NCBI GenBank assembly: GCA_036337945.1
Contig: JAYZDF010000117.1
Location: 1-42,634, forward strand
Source: JAYZDF01 sp036337945
Lineage (GTDB): Bacteria; Myxococcota; Kuafuiibacteriia; Kuafuiibacteriales; Kuafuiibacteriaceae
DNA length: 42,634 bases
Direction of reading: 5' to 3'
Both the position numbers and the translations under genes were made by a program. A model generated the notes under the pieces. The model did no database searches. It was not told the origin of the DNA and saw only the letters and a list, made by a program, of their open reading frames with translations. Position 1 is the first letter of the stretch. The number at the start of each line of letters is the position of its first letter. Below are positions 8,291 to 16,955 of this stretch, piece by piece.

Positions 8291-9946
8291 ATGCGGATTT
8301 CAAAATCAATCACTTGCGCAATGACCTTGGCGCTTGGAACTATGAACCCTTGGCTTATGAGCGAGTCTGAAGCTTGTGGGGGCTTCTTTTGTAACAATCA
8401 ACCCGTTATTCAGACGGGAGAGCAGATTATTTTCGGTGTTGACCACGATACGCAAACAACAACGGCCATCATCAATATCAACTACTCAGGGATGGCGCCT
8501 GATTTTGCGTGGCTACTTCCCTTGCAAGTGAATCCCACTGAGATAAAGGCAGGACCAAGTCAGGCTTTTGTTGTTTCCAACCAAAGGACACAATCGCAAT
8601 TTCGTATCACGGAAGTCGAAACTAAAGGCGTTTGCTCGGTCGACGAAATCGCTTTTCGTAGTGGTGCTGAAGATTCTGCGACTACGCAAGCCAGTCCGAA
8701 TAGCGAAGACCCTGGCGGAGTAAATGTTTTACAGCAATCACAGGTTGGACCCTACGACTCTGTTGTTCTTCAAGGCTCTGACCCAGAAAAGGTCTTTGAT
8801 TGGTTGATAGAAAATGGTTACCGACTCACGGATGAAATGAAAGAACCTGTCATTCCTTATGTTGCGAAGGGTGACGTTCTCCTCGCTCTCAAACTCAGTA
8901 AAGACCAAGATGCGGGCGATATTCAACCCATCGAACTCGTACTCGAGAATACTGAAGAGAATGCTACCGAAGCACCGGAGGCTTGTATCCCTCTTCGATT
9001 GACTGCAATAGCGGCTCAAGCTGATATGGACGTGACGGCCGTTGTGCTCTCAAATTCTGGCAGAGCAATCCCAGTGAATTACAACCATGTCGAAATAAAT
9101 AAAGCCAAAATCGACTGGATGCGTGGTGGCTCTAATTATCGTCAAATTGTAAGCGAGGCAGCAGACGAAGGAAGTGGAAACGCTTTCACAACTGAATACG
9201 CTGGCGCAGCGTCGGTTTTCGACGATGCCTTATATCAAGATGGGCAATACGACGTTCAGCGACTCCGTAGTCAAACAGACCTTGGTTTGTTTCTACAGGA
9301 ATTACAGTCCCAAGGCCTCCGGTTTCGTCCTGAGCTTCGAGCCATCATGACTCGCCACTACCCTGAGGTCGTGAACTGTCGCGGTTGTCCTGCTTTTCAG
9401 TTCGAAGGAACCATGATCGACCCAAATGATGCAGTTGATGAAATTGAAGAACGAATTATCGACCCTGAAATCCGAGTTCAGAAGATGTTTGATTCTTTCA
9501 AATACGCGACGCGCCTCTATACTCTTATTTCACCTGAAGAAATGACTATTGACCCGATCTTAGATTTTGATAGCTCGTTACCAGAAGTCAGCAATATTCA
9601 TGAAGCCAAGATGATTCAATATTGCGGTGTCGGTGGCTCACCAGGAAGCGCTGGCGTTGAAATCGTACTCACTGATGGCACAGTGATTTCTTTTGACTCC
9701 AATGGTAACCGTGACCGGACGATTCTCGATTCCATGCCGTCAGCTCTACGAGTGGAGCAGCTTGCGGAAGGGACTCTCATCCAAGATAACTCGACGAACA
9801 TTCGCGATATTTTGGATGAGCATAACGTCGTGAACGGCTTGGCGGGTTGCGGATGTGAATCCTCGACCACGAATAGCTCTGCTGCCGGAAGCCTGGCGAT
9901 TGTTGCGCTACTCGGTTTGACTCTTATTCGGCGAAAGCGTCGATAA
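8291..9946 (+). CDS. DUF2330-domain secreted protein with MYXO-CTERM-type anchor
   Basis: ATG at 8291 is chosen over the in-frame ATG at 8237 because GGAGG lies just upstream and translation from 8291 gives a proper signal peptide (MRISKSITCAMTLALG...SEA). The mature protein opens with CGGFFCNNQPVIQTGEQIIF, the DUF2330 signature, followed by segments on reading instruments of quantity (APDFAWLLPL, PYDSVVLQGSDPEKVFDWL) found in that family. The C-terminus is GLAGCGC, a Ser/Thr/Asn spacer, the helix GSLAIVALLGLTL and RRKRR. That is the tripartite MYXO-CTERM layout, in which the Cys motif is thought to be processed for surface display in Myxococcota. The function of DUF2330 is unknown. The gene is divergent from tetR and followed by a strong terminator. 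Confidence 0.88.
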   Translation: MRISKSITCAMTLALGTMNPWLMSESEACGGFFCNNQPVIQTGEQIIFGVDHDTQTTTAIININYSGMAPDFAWLLPLQVNPTEIKAGPSQAFVVSNQRTQSQFRITEVETKGVCSVDEIAFRSGAEDSATTQASPNSEDPGGVNVLQQSQVGPYDSVVLQGSDPEKVFDWLIENGYRLTDEMKEPVIPYVAKGDVLLALKLSKDQDAGDIQPIELVLENTEENATEAPEACIPLRLTAIAAQADMDVTAVVLSNSGRAIPVNYNHVEINKAKIDWMRGGSNYRQIVSEAADEGSGNAFTTEYAGAASVFDDALYQDGQYDVQRLRSQTDLGLFLQELQSQGLRFRPELRAIMTRHYPEVVNCRGCPAFQFEGTMIDPNDAVDEIEERIIDPEIRVQKMFDSFKYATRLYTLISPEEMTIDPILDFDSSLPEVSNIHEAKMIQYCGVGGSPGSAGVEIVLTDGTVISFDSNGNRDRTILDSMPSALRVEQLAEGTLIQDNSTNIRDILDEHNVVNGLAGCGCESSTTNSSAAGSLAIVALLGLTLIRRKRR

Positions 9947-9983
9947 GTTTCACGCCTAGACATCGAAAAACAAGAGACCTTCT

Positions 9984-10014
9984 AAGGCGCTCCTTCTGGG
10001 GAGCGCCTTTTTTT
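9984..10014 (+). terminator. Rho-independent terminator of the DUF2330 gene
   Basis: A perfect 10-bp stem (AAGGCGCTCC at 9984-9993 with GGAGCGCCTT at 10000-10009) encloses a 6-base loop and runs into seven T residues (10008-10014). It lies 38 bp after the DUF2330 stop codon on the plus strand. This is a textbook intrinsic terminator. Confidence 0.93.
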
Positions 10015-10119
10015 GTTAACGGAAGTCCTTCTTTTGGGAGCATGACGATAGCAGCATTCCCGCAGTATTCGCGGAAGCGGTGATTGATGATTTCGGAGAG
10101 TATTGGAAAAAAGACGCAG

Positions 10120-10218
10120 CCTCCAACCGTGCCGCCTATAAAATGGGGGAGCAACACGATTGGAGGCCGGCGCATGGACAAGTGTGAGCGGTGCATGAAA
10201 TGGGGCACTCGTCACACT
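10120..10218. repeat. Two-hairpin intergenic repeat, copy 1 (divergent)
   Basis: Hairpin 1 pairs CCTCCAACCGTG (10120-10131) with CACGATTGGAGG (10155-10166), with one mismatch. It is followed by CCGGCGCATGGA, shared with copy 2. Hairpin 2 pairs AGTGTGA (10181-10187) with TCACACT (10212-10218) perfectly. The stems differ in sequence from those of copies 2 and 3 but the order hairpin, GG-rich linker with CATGGA, hairpin is the same. Confidence 0.55.
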
Positions 10219-10258
10219 ATAGAGTCGTAAAACGGATTCTTCGATTCGAAGTGGCTTT

Positions 10259-10379
10259 CCCCCCACAGAGCAGGGGTGCTTGCTCTGTGGAGGGTCGGCG
10301 CATGGATGGAAGCTCCGTAGGAGGAAAATGGCTGTCGGCGTCTACGACGCTACAGGCACTATTGCCGACGGAGATTCAT
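10259..10379. repeat. Two-hairpin intergenic repeat, copy 2
   Basis: Hairpin 1 pairs CCACAGAGCA (10263-10272) with TGCTCTGTGG (10281-10290) around the loop GGGGTGCT. The linker AGGGTCGGCGCATGGATG leads into GAAGCTCC (10309-10316), which pairs with GGAGATTC (10370-10377) with one internal mismatch. An inner stem GTCGGC/GCCGAC (10334-10339 and 10364-10369) lies within. Loop and linker are nearly identical to copy 3. Confidence 0.65.
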
Positions 10380-10539
10380 GGAACCCGTATAAGATCTGTT
10401 GGCCTTCGTATGTAGTCAAGTACAATTGCATTCTTTCGTGGTCGTCGAATCGATTTGTCCAATACAATAGACGATTTACACGAAATTATTTTTACAACTC
10501 CTTTACCCCTAAAGTTTAAGCTTCCAGCATGTCTTCGGA

Positions 10540-10652
10540 CCGATTCCCTCCACAGAACAGGGGTGCTTGTCCTGTGGAGGGGTCGGAACATGGATGGAAG
10601 CTCCAATGAAGGACAAAGCCAGCGAAGCTAACTTTGCTTCCAGTGGAGATTC
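10540..10652. repeat. Two-hairpin intergenic repeat, copy 3, abutting fliA
   Basis: Hairpin 1 pairs CCGATTCCCTCCACAG (10540-10555) with CTGTGGAGGGGTCGG (10572-10586) around a loop containing GGGGTGCT, as in copy 2. The linker GGAACATGGATG leads to GAAGCTCC (10597-10604) pairing with GGAGATTC (10645-10652). The inner stem here is GAAGC/GCTTC (10624-10628 and 10635-10639), unrelated in sequence to the inner stem of copy 2. The element ends 6 bp from the fliA stop codon and could protect or terminate the 3' end of the fliA transcript, although there is no T tract. Confidence 0.65.
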
Positions 10653-10658
10653 ATATGA

Positions 10659-11411
10659 TTATTCCTTGGCTTTCATTAGTTTCCTCAGCCGTTTCACCGC
10701 ATCAGCGTGCAAGTGACAGGTTCTTGATTCGCTTATCCCGAGAACTTCTCCGATTTGTCGGTAGGATAGCTCCTCTTTGTAATACAGACTCATTACGAGT
10801 TGCAGCCGCTCGGGAAGCTTCTTGATTGCTTCGCTCAAGGATTCTTTGACCTCAAGTGAAGCCAAGTGCTCGTATGGATTTTCTTCGGTTCTTTCTGTAA
10901 CCGGAGAAATTTGCGCCAAATCTGATGGTGCTAAAAAGGTTGGGGCTAGCGAGTCTATCATCGCCGCCTGAATTGTCTGAACTGTTTCACCAGAAGCTTC
11001 CGCAACTTCTTCGTCCAGGGCCGGTCTGCCGAGCTCTTTTTCGATCAGTTGTCGTGTCGCCTCCAGTTTCTTTGCCTTTTGGCGTCTGGTTCGTGGAAGG
11101 TGGTCTGTTTGGCGAAGAGAGTCCAAAACGGCTCCTTCAATCCTAATGCGGGCATATCGATCGAAAGGAATACCTTTGGTTTCGTCAAAATTATCGATCG
11201 CCGTCAGCAGACCGATAATCCCAGCGCTCCAGAGGTCCTCAAGCTCATAGTGGCCAGGCAAGCGGCTAGCGATTCTACCCGCAATCTGCTTTACGAGCGT
11301 AGCATGTTCGCTCGCGAGGGTTTCACGGTCTCTCTCTACTTCTGAATTTTCAGACGCTTGGGACTCACTCTGCCTTCTAACCTGAGCATATCTTTGCACA
11401 AAATGGTTCAT
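10659..11411 (-). CDS. fliA: Flagellar sigma factor FliA (sigma-28)
   Basis: The 250-residue product has the compact sigma-28 layout. Region 2 is YELEDLWSAGIIGLLTAID followed by FDRYARIRIEGAVLDSLR; LPRTRRQKAKKLE belongs to region 3; region 4 ends with LSYRQIGEVLGISESRTCHLHADAVKRL. It directs RNA polymerase to late flagellar promoters (flagellin, chemotaxis, motor genes), none of which lie in the window. It is the last gene of the minus-strand flagellar locus and overlaps flhG by 4 bp (ATGA). Downstream it meets a structured repeat instead of a simple terminator. An anti-sigma FlgM is not seen here. Confidence 0.95.
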   Translation of the reverse strand: MNHFVQRYAQVRRQSESQASENSEVERDRETLASEHATLVKQIAGRIASRLPGHYELEDLWSAGIIGLLTAIDNFDETKGIPFDRYARIRIEGAVLDSLRQTDHLPRTRRQKAKKLEATRQLIEKELGRPALDEEVAEASGETVQTIQAAMIDSLAPTFLAPSDLAQISPVTERTEENPYEHLASLEVKESLSEAIKKLPERLQLVMSLYYKEELSYRQIGEVLGISESRTCHLHADAVKRLRKLMKAKE

Positions 11412-12244
11412 TGATTCTCTCCCAGCAATAAGGCGCTGACACCGCCTCTTGCTCGCGAAGTAGCTCTTTCCAAATTTTGTATGCGCCGTGAAAGCGCTCT
11501 CATTTGGCTTGTTGCATCACTGGTTGGGTTTGCTGAATATGCAAGTCGGCGCTCAAGGACAGCTCGCCTCCAGGCTTCGTCATGCGGAACCCACCCTAGT
11601 AGGTCTACTTGAAGATTTAGATACTTATCCGTCACAGTAGACAAAACTTTGTAAATTTTTCTCGCTTGTTGGCTGCTGGTGACCTGACTAGCAATCACTC
11701 GGAACTTTTGCCGCTTTCGCTCGGTATGAAGAACCTTCATTAGCGCGTAGGCGTCAGTCAGTGAGGTCGGGTCAGGGGTGGCGACGACCAGTATTTCATC
11801 TGCTACTCCACCAAATAACTGGACATCACTACCAATTCCGGCTGGGCAATCGAGAATAACGGTATCAAAGCGATCTTCTATAGACTCGATAGCGGCTAAG
11901 AGACTCGCACGTTGACCATGTCCAAGTTCCGTTAGCTCGTGTACGCCAGAGGTGGCCGGTAAAAGCGTCAGCCCACCAGGTCCACGAAGTAAAACGTCAT
12001 CAATCGTGCAGGTGTCCGCGAGTAAATCAGCAATTGTGAATTGAGGTTCAAGACCTAGAACAATATCGAGATTCGCTAATCCTAAATCAGCATCGACGAG
12101 CAACACACGTCGCCCAGCGTCCGCGAGTGCGGCGCCCAGGTTTGCGGAGATAGACGTCTTGCCAACACCACCTTTACCACTGGTTACAGCAATGGTCATC
12201 GGTCGGTGCGCCGGAGGTCTCGATTTTCGTTCTTCAGTCATCAT
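11408..12244 (-). CDS. flhG: FlhG (FleN/MinD-like) flagellar number-control ATPase
   Basis: The 278-residue product is a deviant-Walker P-loop ATPase: SGKGGVGKTSISANLG near residues 22-37, DADLGLANLDIVLG as switch I, and VILDCPAG as switch II. MinD-like proteins of this type next to flhF set flagellar number and, in gamma-proteobacteria, bind FleQ-type regulators and restrain them. A FleQ-like regulator is encoded at the head of this locus, so the same circuit may operate. The first about 15 residues (MTEERKSRPPAHRP) are a basic tail; I see no long activation helix. It lies 8 bp after flhF and overlaps fliA by 4 bp. Confidence 0.93.
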   Translation of the reverse strand: MMTEERKSRPPAHRPMTIAVTSGKGGVGKTSISANLGAALADAGRRVLLVDADLGLANLDIVLGLEPQFTIADLLADTCTIDDVLLRGPGGLTLLPATSGVHELTELGHGQRASLLAAIESIEDRFDTVILDCPAGIGSDVQLFGGVADEILVVATPDPTSLTDAYALMKVLHTERKRQKFRVIASQVTSSQQARKIYKVLSTVTDKYLNLQVDLLGWVPHDEAWRRAVLERRLAYSANPTSDATSQMRALSRRIQNLERATSRARGGVSALLLGENQ

Positions 12245-12252
12245 ACGTAGTC

Positions 12253-13608
12253 CTATCCAATATGAGAAGTTGAACGGCTCGGTTGAATCATACGCTGCGC
12301 AAGTGTTTCTGCTTCTGGCAGAACAAAGTCTTCGGTAATGCTAGTGCCATAAGACAAGGCAGCAAGAGGCAGCCCGGTGCTTGAAATCGCCGTAAGAACG
12401 CTGCCGCTCCGAAGCGTTTCGTCCATTTGAGTGAAAGCTAATCTATGGAATCCGAGACGAGACATTGCTTTACACGTCCTGGCAAGGTCAACATCGCGCA
12501 TCGTTGCAGGGAGCACAGCGAGAATTTCACTCCCTGTGACAGAACGTAGTTCACGCCACAGGGCCTGGTTTGCCTCTTTATTCGAAAGTCTTACCGGTGG
12601 TGTATCAATCAGAATAAGGTCGACGCCTTCCTGCTGCATAGTAAAGACTGCTCGCGAAAGACCTCCATCGTCTTTTGATGCACAGAGGATTGGAGTTCCC
12701 AGCGCCCCTGCAACCTTTGCCAGGGTGTCAAACGAATTCGCGTTTTCACAAGCAATTATTCCGACCGTTGAGTTCCCTTTCAAAACAGCGTGAGCCGCAA
12801 TCTTCGCCAGCATTGTGGTCTTGCCTGCGCCCGCTGGTCCGGTCACCGATACCACTGGAGGAGGTACGGCCTCATTCAGAATTGGCTTGATCTTAATTCG
12901 AGCGGTAATCGCCTCAATGAGTAAGTCTTGTTTTTCATAGACTTCATCGGCGTCTTTTCGAGCTTCTTCAATCTCCACAGCACTATCGATGATTTCCTCA
13001 GCGATTGATGCATCAATGCTTGCAGCAATCAACCTTCGGTAAGATGTGACCCATTCTCCGGGTACCCCATTTTCTCGAATCACCGCATGCTCTGAGGTGA
13101 GGTTAGCTACCGCGATTTCAACCTCTCTGAGTTCACGCCGTAAGGTTTGTACCTCGTCAAGTGCGGCTTGAGATTGTGATTTTTGGTCAACGACTTCACC
13201 TTTTAGACTCCGTACTTCTCGAAGTATCTCCAACAGAGCTTCTGAGCTTGTTTCAGGGACAGGGGCCTCTACGATTTCACGTTCTTGCTGTCCGGGGATT
13301 TTGAACAGTGAAGAATTCTTTTTTCGAGCAGCAGCTTGTGGCAAACGCTGAGTAGAAGCTGTCGTCGACGGCACGTTATCGTTATTCGTGTCCCCAACGA
13401 TTGTCGCTTCAACCTCAACCATGCGCATGTCGGTAATTGGGTCAGTTACGGTGCGAGTCGCAAGAATCACCGCGTCTTCTCCGAGCTTTTCGGTGACCTC
13501 ATTGAGAGCTTGCTGGCTCGTACGTGCTCGAACAGTCAAAGGAAGCTTCACTGCGCTTGTAGAGAAGTCCATTTCGATTTCGTTGACGTTATTATGTACT
13601 GCTACCAT
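12253..13608 (-). CDS. flhF: FlhF-like SRP-family protein with altered GTPase motifs
   Basis: ATG at 13608 follows GAGGA at good spacing. The 451-residue product has the FlhF layout: an N-terminal RARTSQQALNEVTEKLGEDAVIL segment (compare the FlhF B domain), a variable linker (about 75-130), a helical N domain and a C-terminal NG-type P-loop domain with GPAGAGKTT (257-265). Position between flhA and flhG is canonical. FlhF sets the site of flagellar assembly at the pole. Several SRP-GTPase motifs are changed: the usual DTYR is ENAN (288-291), DTAGR is DTPPVR (335-340) and TKxD is TQMD (393-396). Nucleotide binding may persist while hydrolysis is probably weak or absent. Confidence 0.88.
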   Translation of the reverse strand: MVAVHNNVNEIEMDFSTSAVKLPLTVRARTSQQALNEVTEKLGEDAVILATRTVTDPITDMRMVEVEATIVGDTNNDNVPSTTASTQRLPQAAARKKNSSLFKIPGQQEREIVEAPVPETSSEALLEILREVRSLKGEVVDQKSQSQAALDEVQTLRRELREVEIAVANLTSEHAVIRENGVPGEWVTSYRRLIAASIDASIAEEIIDSAVEIEEARKDADEVYEKQDLLIEAITARIKIKPILNEAVPPPVVSVTGPAGAGKTTMLAKIAAHAVLKGNSTVGIIACENANSFDTLAKVAGALGTPILCASKDDGGLSRAVFTMQQEGVDLILIDTPPVRLSNKEANQALWRELRSVTGSEILAVLPATMRDVDLARTCKAMSRLGFHRLAFTQMDETLRSGSVLTAISSTGLPLAALSYGTSITEDFVLPEAETLAQRMIQPSRSTSHIG

Positions 13609-13629
13609 GATTATCCTCTCTTTTTTGGA

Positions 13630-15816
13630 CTAGAGTCCGATTCTCCCTAAGGAGCGAATTTCTATGTTTCCATCAACTTCGCGATGAGACAAAACTGCTA
13701 GGTTCGGCAGGAACCGACACACTAGGTCGCGAATTTGACGACGAAGGTCTGGGGACACAATCACCACTGGCGTGTGTCCTGCATTGGCTGCTTCAGCAGC
13801 TGAGTTTTCAAATTTACTAAGGATGGTTCGTAAAGCGTCACCATCGAGGTTAGCGGCCTGAACACTCCCTCCGACAAAGGCCGTTCGTAAGGCCTGTTCG
13901 AGTGCTGGATCCAGGAAGAACGCATGTAATTCTTTCGAACCTTCTGCGAGTTTGTGAGTGAGCGCCGCCGCAAGTCGTTGTCGCACAGCATCCGCCAGTT
14001 CTTCTGTCCCTTTCACATCAGGCAGAATATCCGCAAGGGTTTCCAAGATTGTGCGTAAGTCACGAACAGGAACTTGTTCCTCAAGCAAGGCTCGTAGGAC
14101 ACGCAACAAGTCACCATGTGACACTTGTTTCGGGACAATCTCGTTTACGAACTTCGCATGCGTTTTGGACAGAGCATCTAAAATGTCTTGAACCTCTTGT
14201 CGTCCTAAGAGATCGTGAGCATTTCGTCGCAATTCTTCTCCAAGATGAGTCGCGATGACTGTGCTGCCGTCGACGGTCGTATACCCCAGAGCTTCCGCAT
14301 TATCTCGCTCTGACTCATCAATCCAGACGGCGTCCAGTCCAAAGGCCGGCTCGGTGGTCTTAATTCCTTCGATTTCTTCGAAGGCGGTGCCAGGATCAAT
14401 GGCGAGGAATTTTTCAGGTTCGATTTTGCCGCGAGCGATGGGTACAGTCCGCAAGTAAAGCACGTACTCAGTAGACTCGAGTTGTAAATTATCTTTTACT
14501 CGAACCGGAGGCAGAATGATTCCCAAGGTCTGAGCGAGTTGTCTCCGAATCCCGTTGATTCGTTTCATCAAGCTGTTCGGTTTGTCTGAGTCGACAATGT
14601 TTACAAGCGCATAACCAACTTCTAGTTCCAAGGTTTCTACGTAGAGCAGGTCTTCAACGGGAGTGTCTTCTTCCGATTTTGAGCTCGGAATAGTAGGACT
14701 CGCGGCATCTATCTCTTCAGCTTCTGCTTCAGCTCGGGTCTTTTGGGCTTGAGTACCAAGCCATGCCATTCCTGTAGCCAAAGCGAAGAGAGGTACAGCA
14801 GGCAAACCTGGAAGAAGTCCAAGGACTCCAACTAAGCCAGAAGTCATGTACAGCGGTTTCGGGTTAAGAAGAACTTGTTGTCCGACTTCCTGTCCGAGTC
14901 GGCCTTCACCAGCGGCGCGTGAGACAACAACACCAGCAGCGGTCGAAACAATCAAAGCTGGGAGTTGAGATACCAGTCCGTCACCGATAGTAAGGATGGA
15001 GTACGTTGAAGCAGCAGTTCCTATATCTACACCGTGCTTGATCGTCCCGATGAGCAGTCCACCGATAAGGTTGATAGCAGTAACGACCAAGCCCGCAATA
15101 GCATCACCGCGAACAAATTTAGAAGCACCGTCCATCGCACCATAAAAGTCTGCTTCTTTTTCGACTTGTCTACGTCGTTGTTTTGCTTCGGCCTCGCCAA
15201 TGACTCCAGCATTCAAATCTGCGTCGATTGACATCTGTTTACCGGGCATCGCGTCCAAGTTAAAACGTGCCGCAACCTCTGCGATACGCCCAGAGCCCTT
15301 GGTGATAACAATGAAGTTAATCAAAACGAGGATCAGGAAGATAACGATACCGACGATGATGTCGCCGCCCGCGACGAACGAACCAAACGCTTTGATAATG
15401 GAACCGACCGCGTCGGTTCCGGTATGGCCATTCAAGAGAATCAACCGTGTCGATGCAACGTTCAAAGTAAGCCTGAAAAGGGTCACCATAAGTAAGACCG
15501 TTGGAAACGAGGAAAACTCAACCGGCTTTTCAATATAAACAGCCGTCATGAGAACGGTTACGCCAACACAAATTGAAACGGCCAGTAAAAGATCAAGAAC
15601 AAATGGCGGGACCGGTAAGATGAGGAGTGCAACGATCGTCATGAGCATAACGCCCGTGATTGAGTCTGCGCGGCCTCCTTGCCCCTTTGTGAGATTTGGT
15701 AAAAGGCGTCCAGCCGCTTTTTCTCCTTGAGGACTCACGGATTTGGCGCCAGCAGTCTTGCGGATTGGGCTGCTCGTGGTGCTTACGGCACCGATACTTG
15801 TGGATACGTCACTCAT
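13630..15816 (-). CDS. flhA: Flagellar export gate protein FlhA
   Basis: The 728-residue product has an N-terminal polar tail of about 50 residues, longer than usual, then about eight membrane helices starting GVMLMTIVALLILPVPPFV. The FHIPEP loop signature is clear (RFNLDAMPGKQMSIDADLNAG region, about residues 195-215). After GMAWLGTQ (about 365) comes the cytosolic domain that forms the nonameric export ring, including PPVRVKDN and ALLEEQVPVRDLRTILE. It uses the proton gradient to drive flagellar protein export with FlhB and FliPQR. The ATG overlaps the flhB stop by 4 bp (ATGA) with GGAGG upstream. Confidence 0.97.
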   Translation of the reverse strand: MSDVSTSIGAVSTTSSPIRKTAGAKSVSPQGEKAAGRLLPNLTKGQGGRADSITGVMLMTIVALLILPVPPFVLDLLLAVSICVGVTVLMTAVYIEKPVEFSSFPTVLLMVTLFRLTLNVASTRLILLNGHTGTDAVGSIIKAFGSFVAGGDIIVGIVIFLILVLINFIVITKGSGRIAEVAARFNLDAMPGKQMSIDADLNAGVIGEAEAKQRRRQVEKEADFYGAMDGASKFVRGDAIAGLVVTAINLIGGLLIGTIKHGVDIGTAASTYSILTIGDGLVSQLPALIVSTAAGVVVSRAAGEGRLGQEVGQQVLLNPKPLYMTSGLVGVLGLLPGLPAVPLFALATGMAWLGTQAQKTRAEAEAEEIDAASPTIPSSKSEEDTPVEDLLYVETLELEVGYALVNIVDSDKPNSLMKRINGIRRQLAQTLGIILPPVRVKDNLQLESTEYVLYLRTVPIARGKIEPEKFLAIDPGTAFEEIEGIKTTEPAFGLDAVWIDESERDNAEALGYTTVDGSTVIATHLGEELRRNAHDLLGRQEVQDILDALSKTHAKFVNEIVPKQVSHGDLLRVLRALLEEQVPVRDLRTILETLADILPDVKGTEELADAVRQRLAAALTHKLAEGSKELHAFFLDPALEQALRTAFVGGSVQAANLDGDALRTILSKFENSAAEAANAGHTPVVIVSPDLRRQIRDLVCRFLPNLAVLSHREVDGNIEIRSLGRIGL

Positions 15817-16955
15817 ACGCTACCTCCAAGTTTTGCAACCGCCTCTCGAGCACTCTCTGGGATTTCTGCCGGACTGGGAGGCAACACTCCGGAGCCCGCA
15901 GGAGCCATAACATAGGCTATAACTTCAGCAACCGCCTTGAAGAAATCGGTAGGAATCGGCTGTCCTTCCTTCGCAACGGCGTACAATGCTCGAGCCAATG
16001 GTTTATTCTCAACCACTGGAACCGCAAGTTCCCGCGCTTTCTTTCTCATAGCCAGAGCGATTCGGTCTCGACCTTTGCCGAGGACAACGGGGGCAAAGTC
16101 CTCGCCGCGATTATATCGGAGCGTGACAGAAAAGTGAGTTGGATTTGCTACAAGAACAGTTGCAGTTTCAACCGACGCCATCGCACGGTCCCCAGCGAGT
16201 TCCTGAGCCTTTCGTTTACGTGCGGCCTTGAACTGCGGATCTCCCTCTGACTCTTTCATTTCATCTCTGAGTTCTTTTTGGTCCATTCGCTGCTTGCGCA
16301 TGAATTGAATCTTTTCGAATGAATAGTCCACTACGACAATAATTACGGCCGCAACACAAACTCGGGCGAGCGCAAGTCCGATGTTTTCCGAAAGCGCGTG
16401 GCATAATGCTAGAGGAGAGAGACCAAGGAAGCCTTCTGCATGCTGGAGAATATCAAACGCAGAGTAAATCAGAATACTAGAGATAAGCACAAGCTTTAGA
16501 ACGTTCTTGATCGAATCTAAAGCTGCTTTGATTCCGTATTTCTCTTTGAAGTTTGTGACTGGGTTGAGCTTGTTAGGATCAATTTTGAATCCTGCATCCT
16601 CACCTGACGGGATAGTAAAGCCCATTTCAGCAAGACCAACGAATACACCTACAAAACACAGTGCGCCTAAAATAGGAAGAACAGCTTCCGCAATCGCGAA
16701 GCCAACAGTAGGAGCGATCGTGACACCGTTTTGGAACGATATCAACGCTTCTAATGAGTATAAGGTTCGGACCAATTCAATAAGCGGGTCAGCAATAAAC
16801 CGACCAAACACAAGAACCATGCTCGTGAACAAGACAAGTCCAAAGAGAGCAGTGGCCTCCTGAGAACGAACAACCTCACCGCGTAACCGAGCCTTTTCGA
16901 GTTTGCGGTCGGTGGCCTCAAACTCTTTCTCGCCTGGGCTTTTATCGTCAGACAC
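15813..16955 (-). CDS. flhB: Flagellar export switch protein FlhB
   Basis: The start is GTG at 16955: GGAGG lies 6 bases upstream and the resulting N-terminus, MSDDKSPGEKEFEATDRKLE, matches FlhB (KTE.AT.kkl..ar..G). A longer frame to 17030 would run back over the end of fliR. The 380-residue product has four membrane helices and a cytosolic domain with the autocleavage motif NPTH (in VLVANPTHFSVTLRYN). FlhB switches export specificity from rod/hook to filament substrates, in concert with FliK. It overlaps fliR by 8 bp and flhA by 4 bp. The Pro/Gly-rich C-terminal tail (about 30 residues) is usual. Confidence 0.97.
   Translation of the reverse strand: MSDDKSPGEKEFEATDRKLEKARLRGEVVRSQEATALFGLVLFTSMVLVFGRFIADPLIELVRTLYSLEALISFQNGVTIAPTVGFAIAEAVLPILGALCFVGVFVGLAEMGFTIPSGEDAGFKIDPNKLNPVTNFKEKYGIKAALDSIKNVLKLVLISSILIYSAFDILQHAEGFLGLSPLALCHALSENIGLALARVCVAAVIIVVVDYSFEKIQFMRKQRMDQKELRDEMKESEGDPQFKAARKRKAQELAGDRAMASVETATVLVANPTHFSVTLRYNRGEDFAPVVLGKGRDRIALAMRKKARELAVPVVENKPLARALYAVAKEGQPIPTDFFKAVAEVIAYVMAPAGSGVLPPSPAEIPESAREAVAKLGGSV

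Larger units (their letters stand above)
10015..10658. other. 644-bp gene-free spacer between convergent genes, holding three structured repeats
   Basis: No convincing gene lies here. The short open frames present differ among the repeat copies, lack ribosome-binding sites and cross the hairpins. The space separates the terminator of the DUF2330 gene from the stop codon of the convergent fliA. It holds three related two-hairpin elements (10120-10218, 10259-10379 and 10540-10652). Between the second and third copies there is A/T-richer sequence (about 10385-10530) in which I see nothing recognisable. No transposase remnant is visible. Confidence 0.7.

Noticed and set aside
10191..10606. Several short open frames in the spacer before fliA
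   Set aside because: They cross the hairpin repeats, differ between repeat copies, lack ribosome-binding sites and resemble no protein.
15696..16250. 184-codon plus-strand frame across flhA and flhB
   Set aside because: It is antisense to two well-supported genes, has no ribosome site and its translation looks random.
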